Positions 25,509 through 34,208 of a DNA stretch of 41,192 bases are shown in pieces. Numbering within the stretch: position 1 is the first letter of the stretch; every line of letters begins with the position of its first letter. Position numbers and translations under genes: made by a program. A model generated the notes under the pieces. The model searched no databases and had not been told where the DNA came from. It was given only the letters and a program-made list of their open reading frames with translations. Source of the DNA: Chitinophaga pinensis (lineage in GTDB: Bacteria > Bacteroidota > Bacteroidia > UKL13-3); NCBI GenBank assembly GCA_945898275.1, contig CAMDHZ010000026.1, positions 1 to 41,192 of the forward strand. The letters run 5' to 3'.

Positions 25509-26396
25509 CTACCTTAATTGATAGGTTAATCCAAGCAGCACACTGTCTTCCAAATTTCGCTCATTTATTTGCAATTGACTGTTAGTTGCATTCAAGCTTA
25601 ACACGTTATAATACTTTGCATAAGATTGATTGAATACGCAAGTTCCCATGCTATCTATCAATAACAATTCTGATTGCGCTTGAATTCTAGGCGCTAATGC
25701 TAAAACAGCAAGGTATTTAAAAGAGCTAATTGGTAAAACATAAATTTGTTCTATGGGCTGAATAAGCAATTTTGAATTAAATGAAAATCCATTGGCAGGA
25801 TTTATAAACTTAAGTTTTTGATTGGAATAACTAATTTGAATTGAATCAAAAATTTGGGAAGGGATGCCTTCAACATTTGTAAAAACAGAATCTATTTGCA
25901 CTTCTTCTAAAGCAGCAAGATTAATTGATTTTGGCTTTGGTGGTGGCGTGTTGTAGCTTAAAACACGGTCAAATGTTGTTTGTATGGGTTGAACCAAAAG
26001 CGTAAATATTAGGGCTAAGGAAATTATCAATAGCGAACTGTTCATCAGTTTATAGGTATAAGGTTCTGCTACTTTAACCGCTGAGGTATGGATTATTAAT
26101 GCTATTAAATATCCCGTAATCGCTGCCAAAATGTTTATAGGAAAGAACCACCAAACGACGCTATAAAAACCATCATTTATATTTAAAAAGCTATTCATGG
26201 CATTTAACACTACAAAGGAAATTGCCGCAATGGAGTAGAAAATAAATGCGTAAAAAAACAGTGAATAGGATTTAACAGAGGGGTGTTTAGCAAACCTCAC
26301 GCGCATTGCAAAAAAGAAAAACAAAATACTGATAATGGTAGCTGCTAACAACCAAATATTAACATGTTGCAATAAGGGCCAGATAAACCTATTCAT
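25509..26396 (-). CDS. Membrane protein of unknown function
   Basis: I do not recognise a family. With the start at 26396 (MNRFIWPLLQHVN) it has 295 residues. Four hydrophobic helices lie in the first 150 residues, the last being SLLIISLALIFTLLV, followed by an extracytoplasmic region of about 140 residues rich in short strands. The proline stretch TPPPKPKS begins that region. It overlaps the end of the M23 peptidase gene by 8 bases, so the two are probably translationally coupled. A longer in-frame start (26459) would place over 60 more bases inside the upstream gene and lacks a membrane-protein N-terminus. Confidence 0.7.
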   Translation of the reverse strand: MNRFIWPLLQHVNIWLLAATIISILFFFFAMRVRFAKHPSVKSYSLFFYAFIFYSIAAISFVVLNAMNSFLNINDGFYSVVWWFFPINILAAITGYLIALIIHTSAVKVAEPYTYKLMNSSLLIISLALIFTLLVQPIQTTFDRVLSYNTPPPKPKSINLAALEEVQIDSVFTNVEGIPSQIFDSIQISYSNQKLKFINPANGFSFNSKLLIQPIEQIYVLPISSFKYLAVLALAPRIQAQSELLLIDSMGTCVFNQSYAKYYNVLSLNATNSQLQINERNLEDSVLLGLTYQLR

Positions 26397-27450
26397 TTTC
26401 TCTGTAAAAAATATCGTTTCTATTGAGATAAGGTGTGCCCTTTCCAGACCAAAACCCAAATCTATTTCTATTGATTTGATTGAAGCGAAATGGTAAACCT
26501 AATGCGGTTGTATCGTTGTAAACGGGCTTGTTTTGGATTCTAATATGTAGGTGTGGAAAAGTGGAATTACCACTATTACCAAGGCTTGCCAAATGGTCTC
26601 CTAAACTAATGGTGTCACCCTCTTTAACTTTTATATTGTCTGGAGAAAGATGAGATAAAAACAGAAATTTATTCTCAGTCATTTGAATGGTCATGTAATT
26701 TCCAGCCGTATTAAAAGTATCTGGTCCATTAGCGATTTCTTGGTTTGGAAAGGTGTTAACAATTTTTAATACAGTTCCGTTTACAGGAGAAAATACTGAG
26801 TCGTTAAAGCACAAAAAATCTGCATTTTTCTCACCCATTTCAGTGAAGAAATTACCCTTTTCATCAACTTTAACCATGTCTACACTAAACTTTTGTGGAG
26901 GGTAATTTCCATGATAATTCACCCAAGGTTTTTCGCCCGCATGCAAAGCAAGCCACTTTCCTTTGACTGGCATTTCTATGATATTGCATTCAGCCACTGA
27001 TGGATAATCAAAAGTTCCTTTGAAAATTAATGCTGCAAAGCCAAATGAAAACAAACAAAAAATAGCCATCAAAAGGAAAACCATTCGTTTTATAAATTGC
27101 TCGGCTAAACTTTTGGTTACTGTAAAGCTTAGGATAATTTCCATGACAGCAATTGAAATCAACACAATCAAAAAAGTATTGTAAAGAAGCGGTAGTACCA
27201 AAGGTTTGAAACTTGCTACGCTTAAAAACCAAGTAGGAATATTAAGTAAAAACAATAGCATAGTAATAAGCCAAATTAGTTTTAAAATCCATACTAAAGC
27301 TGGAACTTTAGCTTTCCAAATCAGGCTTCTAGTTGTAATTTCTTTTCTAACATACCAAAGTCGAACTAACAAAACCCCAAGAAAAATAAGGGCTGCGATT
27401 ACGATACCATTCTGATAAGTATCTCTTAAATAACCAAATGTATTTTTCAT
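26389..27450 (-). CDS. Membrane-embedded M23 (LytM-like) metallopeptidase
   Basis: 353 residues: about four membrane helices (near 15-32, 48-70, 82-108 and 118-142), then an extracytoplasmic M23 domain. The domain shows FSPVNGTVLKIVN, LFLSHLSPDNIKVKEGD and GNSGNSTFPHLHIRI, whose HxH supplies a zinc ligand and the catalytic His. The first ligand motif is unusual: NYHGNYPPQKFSVD in place of HxxxD. Several other M23 proteins carry an NYH...QRxAxD arrangement, which suggests the His of NYH serves as ligand, so the enzyme may be active. It probably cuts peptidoglycan cross-links. Its start is one base after the stop of the MacB-like permease gene. Confidence 0.82.
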   Translation of the reverse strand: MKNTFGYLRDTYQNGIVIAALIFLGVLLVRLWYVRKEITTRSLIWKAKVPALVWILKLIWLITMLLFLLNIPTWFLSVASFKPLVLPLLYNTFLIVLISIAVMEIILSFTVTKSLAEQFIKRMVFLLMAIFCLFSFGFAALIFKGTFDYPSVAECNIIEMPVKGKWLALHAGEKPWVNYHGNYPPQKFSVDMVKVDEKGNFFTEMGEKNADFLCFNDSVFSPVNGTVLKIVNTFPNQEIANGPDTFNTAGNYMTIQMTENKFLFLSHLSPDNIKVKEGDTISLGDHLASLGNSGNSTFPHLHIRIQNKPVYNDTTALGLPFRFNQINRNRFGFWSGKGTPYLNRNDIFYRENE

Positions 27451-27451
27451 T

Positions 27452-28684
27452 TTATTCGAATCTTAAAGCATCAATTGGGTCAAGCTTACTGGCTTTGATA
27501 GCAGGATAAATGCCACTAACTAGTCCAACCAATAAACATAGCGTAACACCACCTATAATCCAAAGCCATGGAATTATAAAGCCTACCCCAACCAAAGAGG
27601 TTACAACATTTCCAATGATTATCCCAAGGATGATTCCACCTATTCCACCAATTTGACAAATAACAATTGCCTCCATTAAAAATTGCCTTCGTATTACTTC
27701 TTGCGTGGCACCAATAGCCTTGCGAATACCAATTTCACGGGTTCTTTCTGTGACAGACACCAACATGATATTCATTAATCCTACCGCTGCACCAATAAGG
27801 GTTATAAACCCAATCACCGTTGCTGCAATGGTTACATAACTTAAATTAGAGATTAATTCTTTGGCAATATTATCTGATTTATAAATATTGAAGTTATCCT
27901 CTGAACGAACTGGTATTCTTCGCACTTTTCTAAACACTGAGGTAGCTTCTTCAACTGCAAAATCAAGTGTTTTGATATCATTTACTGCAACCGTAATTAC
28001 ACTGCTCATGTTTGGCATAGAAAAGGTTTGATAAGCATTTTGTATAGGCACAATAATGATTCTATCTCCACCAAAACCCATGCTACTCCCCTTGCTTTTT
28101 AATATTCCAATTACGCGAAACTTTGCTCCACCAATAAATATGTTTTCTCCCAAAGGATTAAGACTTTTAAATAGTTTAGTTTTAAGTTCTGAACCTATGA
28201 TAGCCACATTTGTAGCAGAATTGATTTCTTGTTGAGAAAAGTTTCTTCCTTCAGCAACATCATATCCTGCAACCTTTAAGTAATTGATGTCTCCTCCCAT
28301 AACTAATACATTGGGATCCGTTTTCTTGTTTCCAAACTTCACAGTACTGTTAAAGCTTGCATTTACAGACAATGAGATGGTTGCTGGAAATTTGAAATCT
28401 TCTACAAACTTATCTGCCTCTGTTTTTAAGATAGGTCTATACTTTTTAACCCCTCTTGGACCTCCAGAAAATTTGATACTCTGCCCTCTATTTTTAATGT
28501 TAAAAGAATTTGCTCCCATGTTAGAAAAGGAAGTATTGATGCCGGCCTTTATGCCATCTATTGCAGTTAAAATTCCAACCAATGACATTATACCAATAGA
28601 AATAATTAGGGCAGTTATGATTGCCCTTAATTTGTTTCCTTTAATAGAATTGAGTGCTATGCTTAAATTTTCGGTAAATGTCAT
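27452..28684 (-). CDS. ABC transporter permease, MacB/FtsX type
   Basis: A 410-residue permease of the mechanotransmission class. There is an N-terminal helix (about 18-42), a large MacB_PCD periplasmic domain (about 45-270), and three C-terminal helices near 285, 335 and 370. Family hallmarks are [43 protein letters not shown] between the helices, and the end [15 protein letters not shown]. No ATPase gene is adjacent, so its nucleotide-binding partner must be encoded elsewhere. It sits 2 bases after the HesB-like gene and directly before the M23 peptidase gene. Confidence 0.93.
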   Translation of the reverse strand: MTFTENLSIALNSIKGNKLRAIITALIISIGIMSLVGILTAIDGIKAGINTSFSNMGANSFNIKNRGQSIKFSGGPRGVKKYRPILKTEADKFVEDFKFPATISLSVNASFNSTVKFGNKKTDPNVLVMGGDINYLKVAGYDVAEGRNFSQQEINSATNVAIIGSELKTKLFKSLNPLGENIFIGGAKFRVIGILKSKGSSMGFGGDRIIIVPIQNAYQTFSMPNMSSVITVAVNDIKTLDFAVEEATSVFRKVRRIPVRSEDNFNIYKSDNIAKELISNLSYVTIAATVIGFITLIGAAVGLMNIMLVSVTERTREIGIRKAIGATQEVIRRQFLMEAIVICQIGGIGGIILGIIIGNVVTSLVGVGFIIPWLWIIGGVTLCLLVGLVSGIYPAIKASKLDPIDALRFE

Positions 28685-28686
28685 GG

Positions 28687-28998
28687 CTAGTTAACTAAAG
28701 AATTTGCTTTTTTCTTTTCAACAAAGAAAAAACCTTTTCTTCCCTCTCTTTCTGTAAAATCGATAAGCAAACCTGCAAAAAAGAAGACTTGTCCTGCGTT
28801 ATAGATTACATCAACTCCTTGAATCAAGGCTTGTTTGTCTTTATCTGATTTTTCATCAAAACCAATCACCAAGCCTTTATCTTGTGCATTTTTCTGTCTA
28901 ATTCCCACACGTAAGGCATAACCTTCAGGAATTTGCAATGTATTTTTATAATGTTGAATTGCCGCTATGGCAGATTCTGTAAATTCAATTAGCTGCAT
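28687..28998 (-). CDS. HesB/IscA-like protein lacking all cysteines
   Basis: A 103-residue protein with the A-type carrier fold: [54 protein letters not shown] and a closing GFFF strand. Ordinary IscA/ErpA/SufA use three Cys for iron-sulfur binding (one after the GVR strand and a CGC near the end). This sequence has no cysteine at all. It therefore cannot bind a cluster in the usual way. The start is placed at ATG 28998; a GTG at 29040, one base after the pdeM stop, is an alternative that would add 14 residues. Confidence 0.78.
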   Translation of the reverse strand: MQLIEFTESAIAAIQHYKNTLQIPEGYALRVGIRQKNAQDKGLVIGFDEKSDKDKQALIQGVDVIYNAGQVFFFAGLLIDFTEREGRKGFFFVEKKKANSLVN

Positions 28999-29041
28999 AT
29001 TTCTGTTTTGCAAGTTAGTACTTCTAAGAACAAATTTCACT

Positions 29042-29686
29042 TCAAAAGGAAGTTATCTCAATAAGCTGATTATCTGCAATTACCCAAATTCTATCATTGG
29101 ATTGCTTTTCAAAATTTGCCAAGCCTGTGAGTCCACCAAAAGCAGGTAGTATGGCTCGGTTTGAACCAATAACGAAGCAAGGTAATCTTAATACCTGTTT
29201 TGCTTTTCCTCTAAGCGTGAATCCTGGATGGATATGACCACTAATTACATATTCAGTTTCATCCCCTCGTGGTTCATGTATTAAACAAATACCATGGCTT
29301 ACGTATTTATGTGCGGTTTCTAAGTTGGGTAATTTTAATTGAAAAGCTGGCATAATATCATGATTTCCGCGCAACAAGATGAATCTAATAAAAACATATT
29401 GGTTCAAAAAATCTTTGAACCAATCCCATTCGGAGTTGAGATGAGAATGAAATAAGTCGCCCACCACAAAAATCTTTTTGGGCTTATACATCGAAATTAA
29501 AGATTCAAGCTGAAATAGGTCGAACTTACCTGCTTCGGCGGGAAATGGAATGCCATTTTTTCGAAAATGTGTTGCTTTTCCTAAATGAATATCACTTAGT
29601 ACCAAAGCAGCTTCGTTGCTCCAAAACATTGCTTTTTGCGGAATTAAAATGAACTCATTTTCATTTAGCAGTATTTTTTCGGACAA
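29042..29686 (-). CDS. pdeM: Ligase-associated DNA damage response endonuclease PdeM
   Basis: A calcineurin-type metallophosphoesterase of 214 residues. Metal-binding motifs appear in order: SDIHLGK (Asp 32, His 34), VVGDLFHS, LRGNHD and SGHIHPG. The short core and the THFRKNGIPFP segment match PdeM, which in other bacteria is encoded with a DNA ligase, an exonuclease (Lhr-associated) and a helicase. None of these partners is present here; it instead leads the permease/M23 operon. It is divergent from the nucleoid protein gene, with 45 bases between start codons. Confidence 0.87.
   Translation of the reverse strand: MSEKILLNENEFILIPQKAMFWSNEAALVLSDIHLGKATHFRKNGIPFPAEAGKFDLFQLESLISMYKPKKIFVVGDLFHSHLNSEWDWFKDFLNQYVFIRFILLRGNHDIMPAFQLKLPNLETAHKYVSHGICLIHEPRGDETEYVISGHIHPGFTLRGKAKQVLRLPCFVIGSNRAILPAFGGLTGLANFEKQSNDRIWVIADNQLIEITSF
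29158..29167. repeat. Iterated palindrome GGTTTGAACC, copy 7
   Basis: Exact copy in pdeM, read as GSN on the coding strand. Confidence 0.8.
29399..29423. repeat. Inverted pair of TTGGTTCAA half-motifs
   Basis: TTGGTTCAAA (29399-29408) and TTTGAACCAA (29414-29423) form a perfect 10-bp stem with a 5-base loop inside pdeM. Both arms are copies of the core of the iterated palindrome. Confidence 0.75.
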
Positions 29687-29731
29687 TTTTCTTTTGATTT
29701 AAAGCTTCAAAATAAATTAACTTTCGCCATT

Positions 29732-30781
29732 ATGTTAGATTTTTCTCTTTGTTCAATTAAACATTTATCTGTTCACCAAACAGGGAATAAGCAAAATGGC
29801 GAACCATTGTTGCTTTCTAAGCAGTCAGTTGCTTTATTAGATGAGGATTTAGAAGCCCATCTTCTATCCTATTTTTTAAAACCTTTTCAAACGCAAGAAT
29901 ATTATCACCTTAGCTTTAGCAATGATGATCACGCTTTAAATCCAGTATTTAATTATGCCAAAGATTTGTTTGAACGCCCTGATTCCTTTCATATCCAAAG
30001 CATTCATTTAGCAAAGCATTTGTATGAAATTGCAATTCACCCCAACATTTTGGCAGGCGATTTTTATGTTTGCAGTTTCGATGGTATGCAGTATCAAGGC
30101 AACTTGGTTCAAGCCATTGGCATCTTTAAAGCAGAAACTAAAGACCATTTTTTAAAGGTTAGCAGAATTGGTCAGGATTATGACTTAGCGGTGGAGAGCG
30201 GCATTGCTATTGATAAACTTGATAAAGGCTGCTTGATCATAAATGTGGAAGAAGAAAAAGGTTTTCGAGTTTGTGTAACTGATAAAACCAATAAAAGCAG
30301 TGAGGCAGCCTATTGGAAAGACCTTTATTTAAAGATTAAACCTTGCTCGGATGCTTACCATTTAACGCAAAATTTCTTGCATGTAACCAAAGACTTTTTA
30401 ACCAAACAAGTTCCTAAAGAGTTTGAAGTAAGCAGAACAGACCAAATTGATTTATTGAATCGTTCCGTAGCTTTTTTTAAGGAAAACGAAACCTTTAATG
30501 AGCATTTATTTACAGAACAAGTTTTTGAAGGAAATGAAGGTTTAGTTACTTCTTTTAAAGATTATAAAAACTCGGTTCAAACCGAATATGAAATAGAACT
30601 TAAAGACGGTTTTGACATTTCTGAACAAGCAGTAAAAAAACAAGCAAAGGTTTTTAAGAGCATTTTGAAACTGGATAAGAACTTTCATATTTATATTCAT
30701 GGCAATAAAAATATGATTGAAAAAGGCATAGAGTCTGACGGCAGAAAGTTTTATAAAATCTATTATAACGAAGAACATTGA
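29732..30781 (+). CDS. Nucleoid-associated protein (NdpA/YejK family)
   Basis: 349 residues with the family start SIKHLSVHQTGNK, the central FYVCSFDGMQYQGNLVQAIGIFK strand region and the C-terminal DGFDISEQAVKKQAKVFKSILKLDKNFHIYI. In Escherichia coli the homologue YejK is a nucleoid-bound protein of little-known role that interacts with topoisomerase IV. It may organise the chromosome here too. It carries an exact GGTTCAAACC repeat. It ends in a TTGA overlap with the pseudouridine synthase gene. Confidence 0.84.
   Translation: MLDFSLCSIKHLSVHQTGNKQNGEPLLLSKQSVALLDEDLEAHLLSYFLKPFQTQEYYHLSFSNDDHALNPVFNYAKDLFERPDSFHIQSIHLAKHLYEIAIHPNILAGDFYVCSFDGMQYQGNLVQAIGIFKAETKDHFLKVSRIGQDYDLAVESGIAIDKLDKGCLIINVEEEKGFRVCVTDKTNKSSEAAYWKDLYLKIKPCSDAYHLTQNFLHVTKDFLTKQVPKEFEVSRTDQIDLLNRSVAFFKENETFNEHLFTEQVFEGNEGLVTSFKDYKNSVQTEYEIELKDGFDISEQAVKKQAKVFKSILKLDKNFHIYIHGNKNMIEKGIESDGRKFYKIYYNEEH
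30574..30583. repeat. Iterated palindrome GGTTCAAACC, copy 8
   Basis: Exact copy in the nucleoid-protein gene, extended symmetrically to TCGGTTCAAACCGA and read as SVQTE. Confidence 0.8.
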
Positions 30782-31485
30782 GTTTTAGAAACAAGCTTCA
30801 AAACCTATTGGTAAAAAAAGTCGCACTAAGCCATAAGCAAGCAAAATTAGCCATAGAGAATGGGGAAGTACTTTTGAATGGCCAACATGCAGAAACAAAC
30901 TGTGTGATATTAGAAACTGATGAAGTTATTTATAATAGTCAAATAATTCAGTCCTCAAAAAGCTATAAGTATGTTAAATATTATAAGCCTTTGGGTATAG
31001 AATGCAGCATGCGATTAGACGATAAAGATGCTTTAGGTTTGAACCTACCTGATGCTTTAAAGGGTTTGCAAATTTGCGGAAGGCTAGACAAAGCCTCTGA
31101 GGGACTTTTGATTTTAACAGATGATGGTAAGTTTTTAAACAAGATTACTAGCCCAGGAAAATCGGTTTGGAAAACATATTTGGTTTGCCTAGAAAGTGAA
31201 GTAAATGATACACTTATTAGGATTTTTGAGCAAGGCATTTTGCTTAATGGATATCAGACATTACCGGCTAAAATAAGGAAAATTAACAGCCATACCATAG
31301 AAGTTAAATTACAAGAAGGACGGAACAAACAAATACGGCGGATGTGCTTTGAAGCAGGTAATTTTGTAACCAAGCTTATACGAACAAGTATTGGAGAAAT
31401 TGAACTTAAAGCATTAAAATCAGGAGTTTTTGAAAACTTAACATTTAAAGAGTTAGAATTTGTCAAAAAAATTGATTCTATTTGA
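30778..31485 (+). CDS. Pseudouridine synthase, RsuA/RluB/E/F family
   Basis: Converts a uridine of ribosomal RNA to pseudouridine. The 235 residues comprise an S4 RNA-binding domain at 1-60 (LLVKKVALSHKQAKLAIENG) and a catalytic domain with the Asp in GRLDKASEGLLILTDDG. RKINSHTIEVKLQEGRNKQIRRMC is the family end motif. The S4-plus-short-core layout fits RluF or RsuA; the target base is undetermined. The start is TTG at 30778, overlapping the upstream stop as TTGA, which indicates coupled translation. No ATG exists before the S4 domain in frame. Confidence 0.9.
   Translation: MSFRNKLQNLLVKKVALSHKQAKLAIENGEVLLNGQHAETNCVILETDEVIYNSQIIQSSKSYKYVKYYKPLGIECSMRLDDKDALGLNLPDALKGLQICGRLDKASEGLLILTDDGKFLNKITSPGKSVWKTYLVCLESEVNDTLIRIFEQGILLNGYQTLPAKIRKINSHTIEVKLQEGRNKQIRRMCFEAGNFVTKLIRTSIGEIELKALKSGVFENLTFKELEFVKKIDSI
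31036..31045. repeat. Iterated palindrome GGTTTGAACC, copy 9
   Basis: Exact copy in the pseudouridine synthase gene, extended to TAGGTTTGAACCTA and read as LGLNL, a third distinct peptide reading. Confidence 0.8.
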
Positions 31486-31528
31486 CTCTGATTTATAAAT
31501 ATTTAGATTTGAATAAAGTTTAATACCT

Positions 31529-32092
31529 ATGTTAAAAAGAGCGCTTATTATCGCAGCCATATTTGTTGTTGTTATTGTTATTTTTTTCAATTGGTTCAAA
31601 AAGGATACAAAAAAACATAGTCCATCTGCAACAGCTGAATATGCAGAAGGTCCATTAAAAATAAAGATTGATTATTGTCGTCCCTCAGCAAAGGGCAGAA
31701 TTATTTTTGGAGATAAAGCCACAGAAGCCTTGCAACCATATGGAGAATATTGGCGATTAGGAGCAAATGAGGCCACTGTTTTTGAGACAAACTCTCCTAT
31801 TTTCTTTAACGATAAAAAGTTAGATGCAGGCAAATATTCTTTATATGCTTACCCAGGAGAAAAGGTTTGGACCATTTGTGTAAATAGCGATTGGGACCGC
31901 TGGGGTGCTCAGGAAGCAGATAAGTCAAAAGATGTTTTGAGAACAGAAATTGAAGCAATTAATGATGCGCCTATTAAAGAGCAATTTGAAATCACGTTAA
32001 CACCAATTGATTCAAATAATACAGTAGCATTAAATTTCCATTGGGACAAAACTTCTGTTACTGTGCTGCTAAAAAACGCTTTAGGAGAATAG
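31529..32092 (+). CDS. DUF2911 membrane-anchored protein
   Basis: 187 residues with an N-terminal membrane anchor (about 5-22, IIAAIFVVVIVIFFNWF) and a DUF2911 domain. Diagnostic segments are IDYCRPSAKGRIIFG, YGEYWRLGANEAT, LDAGKYSLYAYPG and WGAQEADKSKDVLRTE. The family is common in Bacteroidota; its function is not established. It is predicted to sit on the periplasmic face of the inner membrane. Its 3' end overlaps the convergent glycosyltransferase gene by 12 bases. Confidence 0.85.
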   Translation: MLKRALIIAAIFVVVIVIFFNWFKKDTKKHSPSATAEYAEGPLKIKIDYCRPSAKGRIIFGDKATEALQPYGEYWRLGANEATVFETNSPIFFNDKKLDAGKYSLYAYPGEKVWTICVNSDWDRWGAQEADKSKDVLRTEIEAINDAPIKEQFEITLTPIDSNNTVALNFHWDKTSVTVLLKNALGE

Positions 32093-32821
32093 TCTAAAAT
32101 TAACTACTCCCATCTTCTGCAATCTAAACATTATACTCGTTCTAAGCACGCCTAGTCCATAGATTGAACTGCGTTTAAAGTTAATGGAAGATGCTTCTGG
32201 AAAGTATTTTGTTGGACAAGTTACTTCTGCTATTTCAAAACCTTTTAAACAGATTTGAGCAGTTATTTCATTGTCAAACACAAAATCATCACTGCATTTA
32301 TCAAAATTTACAGTTTTAAGTACATTTGCATCGAAAGCTCTATAACCTGTGTGGTATTCAGATAGTTTTTGGCCCATTAAAATGTTTTGGAACAAGGTTA
32401 GCATTCTGTTAAAAATGTATTTATAAATAGGCATACCACCTTTTAGGGCGCCTTTACCTAGAATTCTTGAACCAAACACAACAGGATAAACTTCATTTGC
32501 TATGATGCTACTCATGGCTAAAATTAGTTTTGGAGTATACTGGTAATCTGGATGTAACATAATTACAATATCTCCATTAAGTTCTAAGGCTTTGTTGTAA
32601 CATGTCTTTTGATTTCCTCCATAGCCTTTGTTTTGCTCATGCCTAATCACATGCTGAATACCAATACTTTTGGCAAGATCTGAAGTTTCATCCCGGCTAG
32701 CATCATCCACTAAAATCACCTCGTCTACAATTTCCATTGGAATCTCGGCATAAGTTTTTTCCAATGTTCTAGCTGCATTATAAGCTGGTAATACAACAAT
32801 TATCTTTTTTCCGTTTAGCAT
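32081..32821 (-). CDS. Family 2 glycosyltransferase (dolichol/polyprenyl-phosphate type)
   Basis: A GT-A fold transferase of 246 residues: VVLPAYNAARTLEKT at the start, VDEVILVDDASRDET with the nucleotide-binding Asp pair, and IVIMLHPDYQY in the place of the DxD metal site. GSRILGKGALKGGMPIYKYIFNR follows, then the HTGYRAF segment found in polyprenyl-phosphate mannosyl- and glucosyltransferase-like enzymes. No membrane helix is evident. Donor and acceptor are unknown. It is last in a minus-strand series, 17 bases after the antiporter gene. Confidence 0.88.
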   Translation of the reverse strand: MLNGKKIIVVLPAYNAARTLEKTYAEIPMEIVDEVILVDDASRDETSDLAKSIGIQHVIRHEQNKGYGGNQKTCYNKALELNGDIVIMLHPDYQYTPKLILAMSSIIANEVYPVVFGSRILGKGALKGGMPIYKYIFNRMLTLFQNILMGQKLSEYHTGYRAFDANVLKTVNFDKCSDDFVFDNEITAQICLKGFEIAEVTCPTKYFPEASSINFKRSSIYGLGVLRTSIMFRLQKMGVVNFRLFS

Positions 32822-32837
32822 ATTGACGCAAAATAAA

Positions 32838-34169
32838 TTAAATAAAGAAGAGTATCCAAACTAGAATTAAAACTGGTAATAAAATAGGTAGGCTATATTT
32901 AAGAATATACTTGCCAAAATCTGGCATTTTAACACCATTTTGTTCTGCAATTGCTTTAACCATAAAGTTTGGTCCATTTCCTATGTAAGTCATTGCACCA
33001 AAGAATACTGCACCTACAGATAGAGCCATAAGTTGGCTAAAATTCTCGCCTGCTACAAATGCCTTTACATCTGCAATTTCGTTGATGCTAAGTCCAGCTT
33101 TTGACAGAATTAAAGTCATTACATTTAAATAGGTTGGCGCATTATCTAGCACACTGCTAAAAATACCGCTGCTCCAATAAACAATGGAATCATTTAATAC
33201 CAAGCTGCTGCCTGCTCCATGTGCAAATGCTTCTAATAACTGCAAAGCTGGCATCATACTTAAAAAGATTCCGATAAAAAGAAATGCAACCTCTTTGATA
33301 GGTTCAAAATCAAATTCATTGCTTTTAATTGCCTTGGTATTTGCAAAGCTAAAGCTTAAAAATGCGGCCAATAATTGAATGATTTCTCTTACAAAAGATA
33401 ATTTCTTTCCATGAAAATCAATGGATGGAATGAAATCAAAAATATTTGGGTCAAGAAAAACAGAAGCAACTGCAACCAAAAGCCAAAAGAAGTTCCTTTT
33501 GCCAGTAATGATTATGCGATTGCTATATTTAACATTGCTATCTACCTCATCTAACTCTTTATTTTTACGCTCGAAATAATAAAAAAGTCCTAACAGGCTA
33601 AAAATAGCAACCAACCACGGTTTCCAAAGGTGCGTTAAGGTCCATTGAAAAGGAACACCTTTTAAAAAGCCCATGAATAGCGGTGGGTCACCAATTGGCG
33701 TAAGCGAACCACCCACGTTGGATACAATAAAAATAAAAAATATAATATGGTAAGGCTTTAATCGGTATCTGTTTAAACGCATAAATGGCCTAATGAGTAG
33801 CACAGATGCTCCAGTAGTTCCAATTAAGTTGGTTAATAAGGCTGCTATAAATAAAAAGATAATATTAGAAATGGCCTTGGATTCTATGTCTAGAAATATA
33901 TAGATACCGCCACTTGCAACATACAAAAGCGTGAGTAGGCTAATAAATGACAAGTATTCTGCAATTGTTTCTATGGGTAAAAAGGTATTTTGTAGCATAA
34001 ACACATAATATAACCCAACCGATGCTCCAATTAAAATACTGAGTTTTTTATAATGGTGGTGCCAAAAGTGAGGAAAAAACACTGGGCCCGCTGCAATCAT
34101 CAATAACAAAGAAACAAAAGGTATGACCAACCAATTAGGCGGCAAAGAGGCTGTTACACTTAATATCAT
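32838..34169 (-). CDS. NhaD-like sodium:proton antiporter family membrane protein
   Basis: A polytopic transporter of about 443 residues with roughly twelve hydrophobic segments and the ion-transporter motif VGGSLTPIGDPPLFMG near residue 155, typical of NhaD/ArsB-superfamily proteins. FSSVLDNAPTYLNVM and the re-entrant FFGAMTYIGNGPNFMVKAIAEQ near the C-terminus match NhaD homologues. Sodium/proton exchange is the likely activity. The start at 34169 (MILSVTASLPP) begins close to the first membrane helix; a start at 34202 would add 11 residues and reach within 7 bases of the yraN stop. Confidence 0.85.
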   Translation of the reverse strand: MILSVTASLPPNWLVIPFVSLLLMIAAGPVFFPHFWHHHYKKLSILIGASVGLYYVFMLQNTFLPIETIAEYLSFISLLTLLYVASGGIYIFLDIESKAISNIIFLFIAALLTNLIGTTGASVLLIRPFMRLNRYRLKPYHIIFFIFIVSNVGGSLTPIGDPPLFMGFLKGVPFQWTLTHLWKPWLVAIFSLLGLFYYFERKNKELDEVDSNVKYSNRIIITGKRNFFWLLVAVASVFLDPNIFDFIPSIDFHGKKLSFVREIIQLLAAFLSFSFANTKAIKSNEFDFEPIKEVAFLFIGIFLSMMPALQLLEAFAHGAGSSLVLNDSIVYWSSGIFSSVLDNAPTYLNVMTLILSKAGLSINEIADVKAFVAGENFSQLMALSVGAVFFGAMTYIGNGPNFMVKAIAEQNGVKMPDFGKYILKYSLPILLPVLILVWILFFI

Positions 34170-34208
34170 TGGACAAATATAGGATAATTCTAAAAAGCCC
34201 AATTTTAC

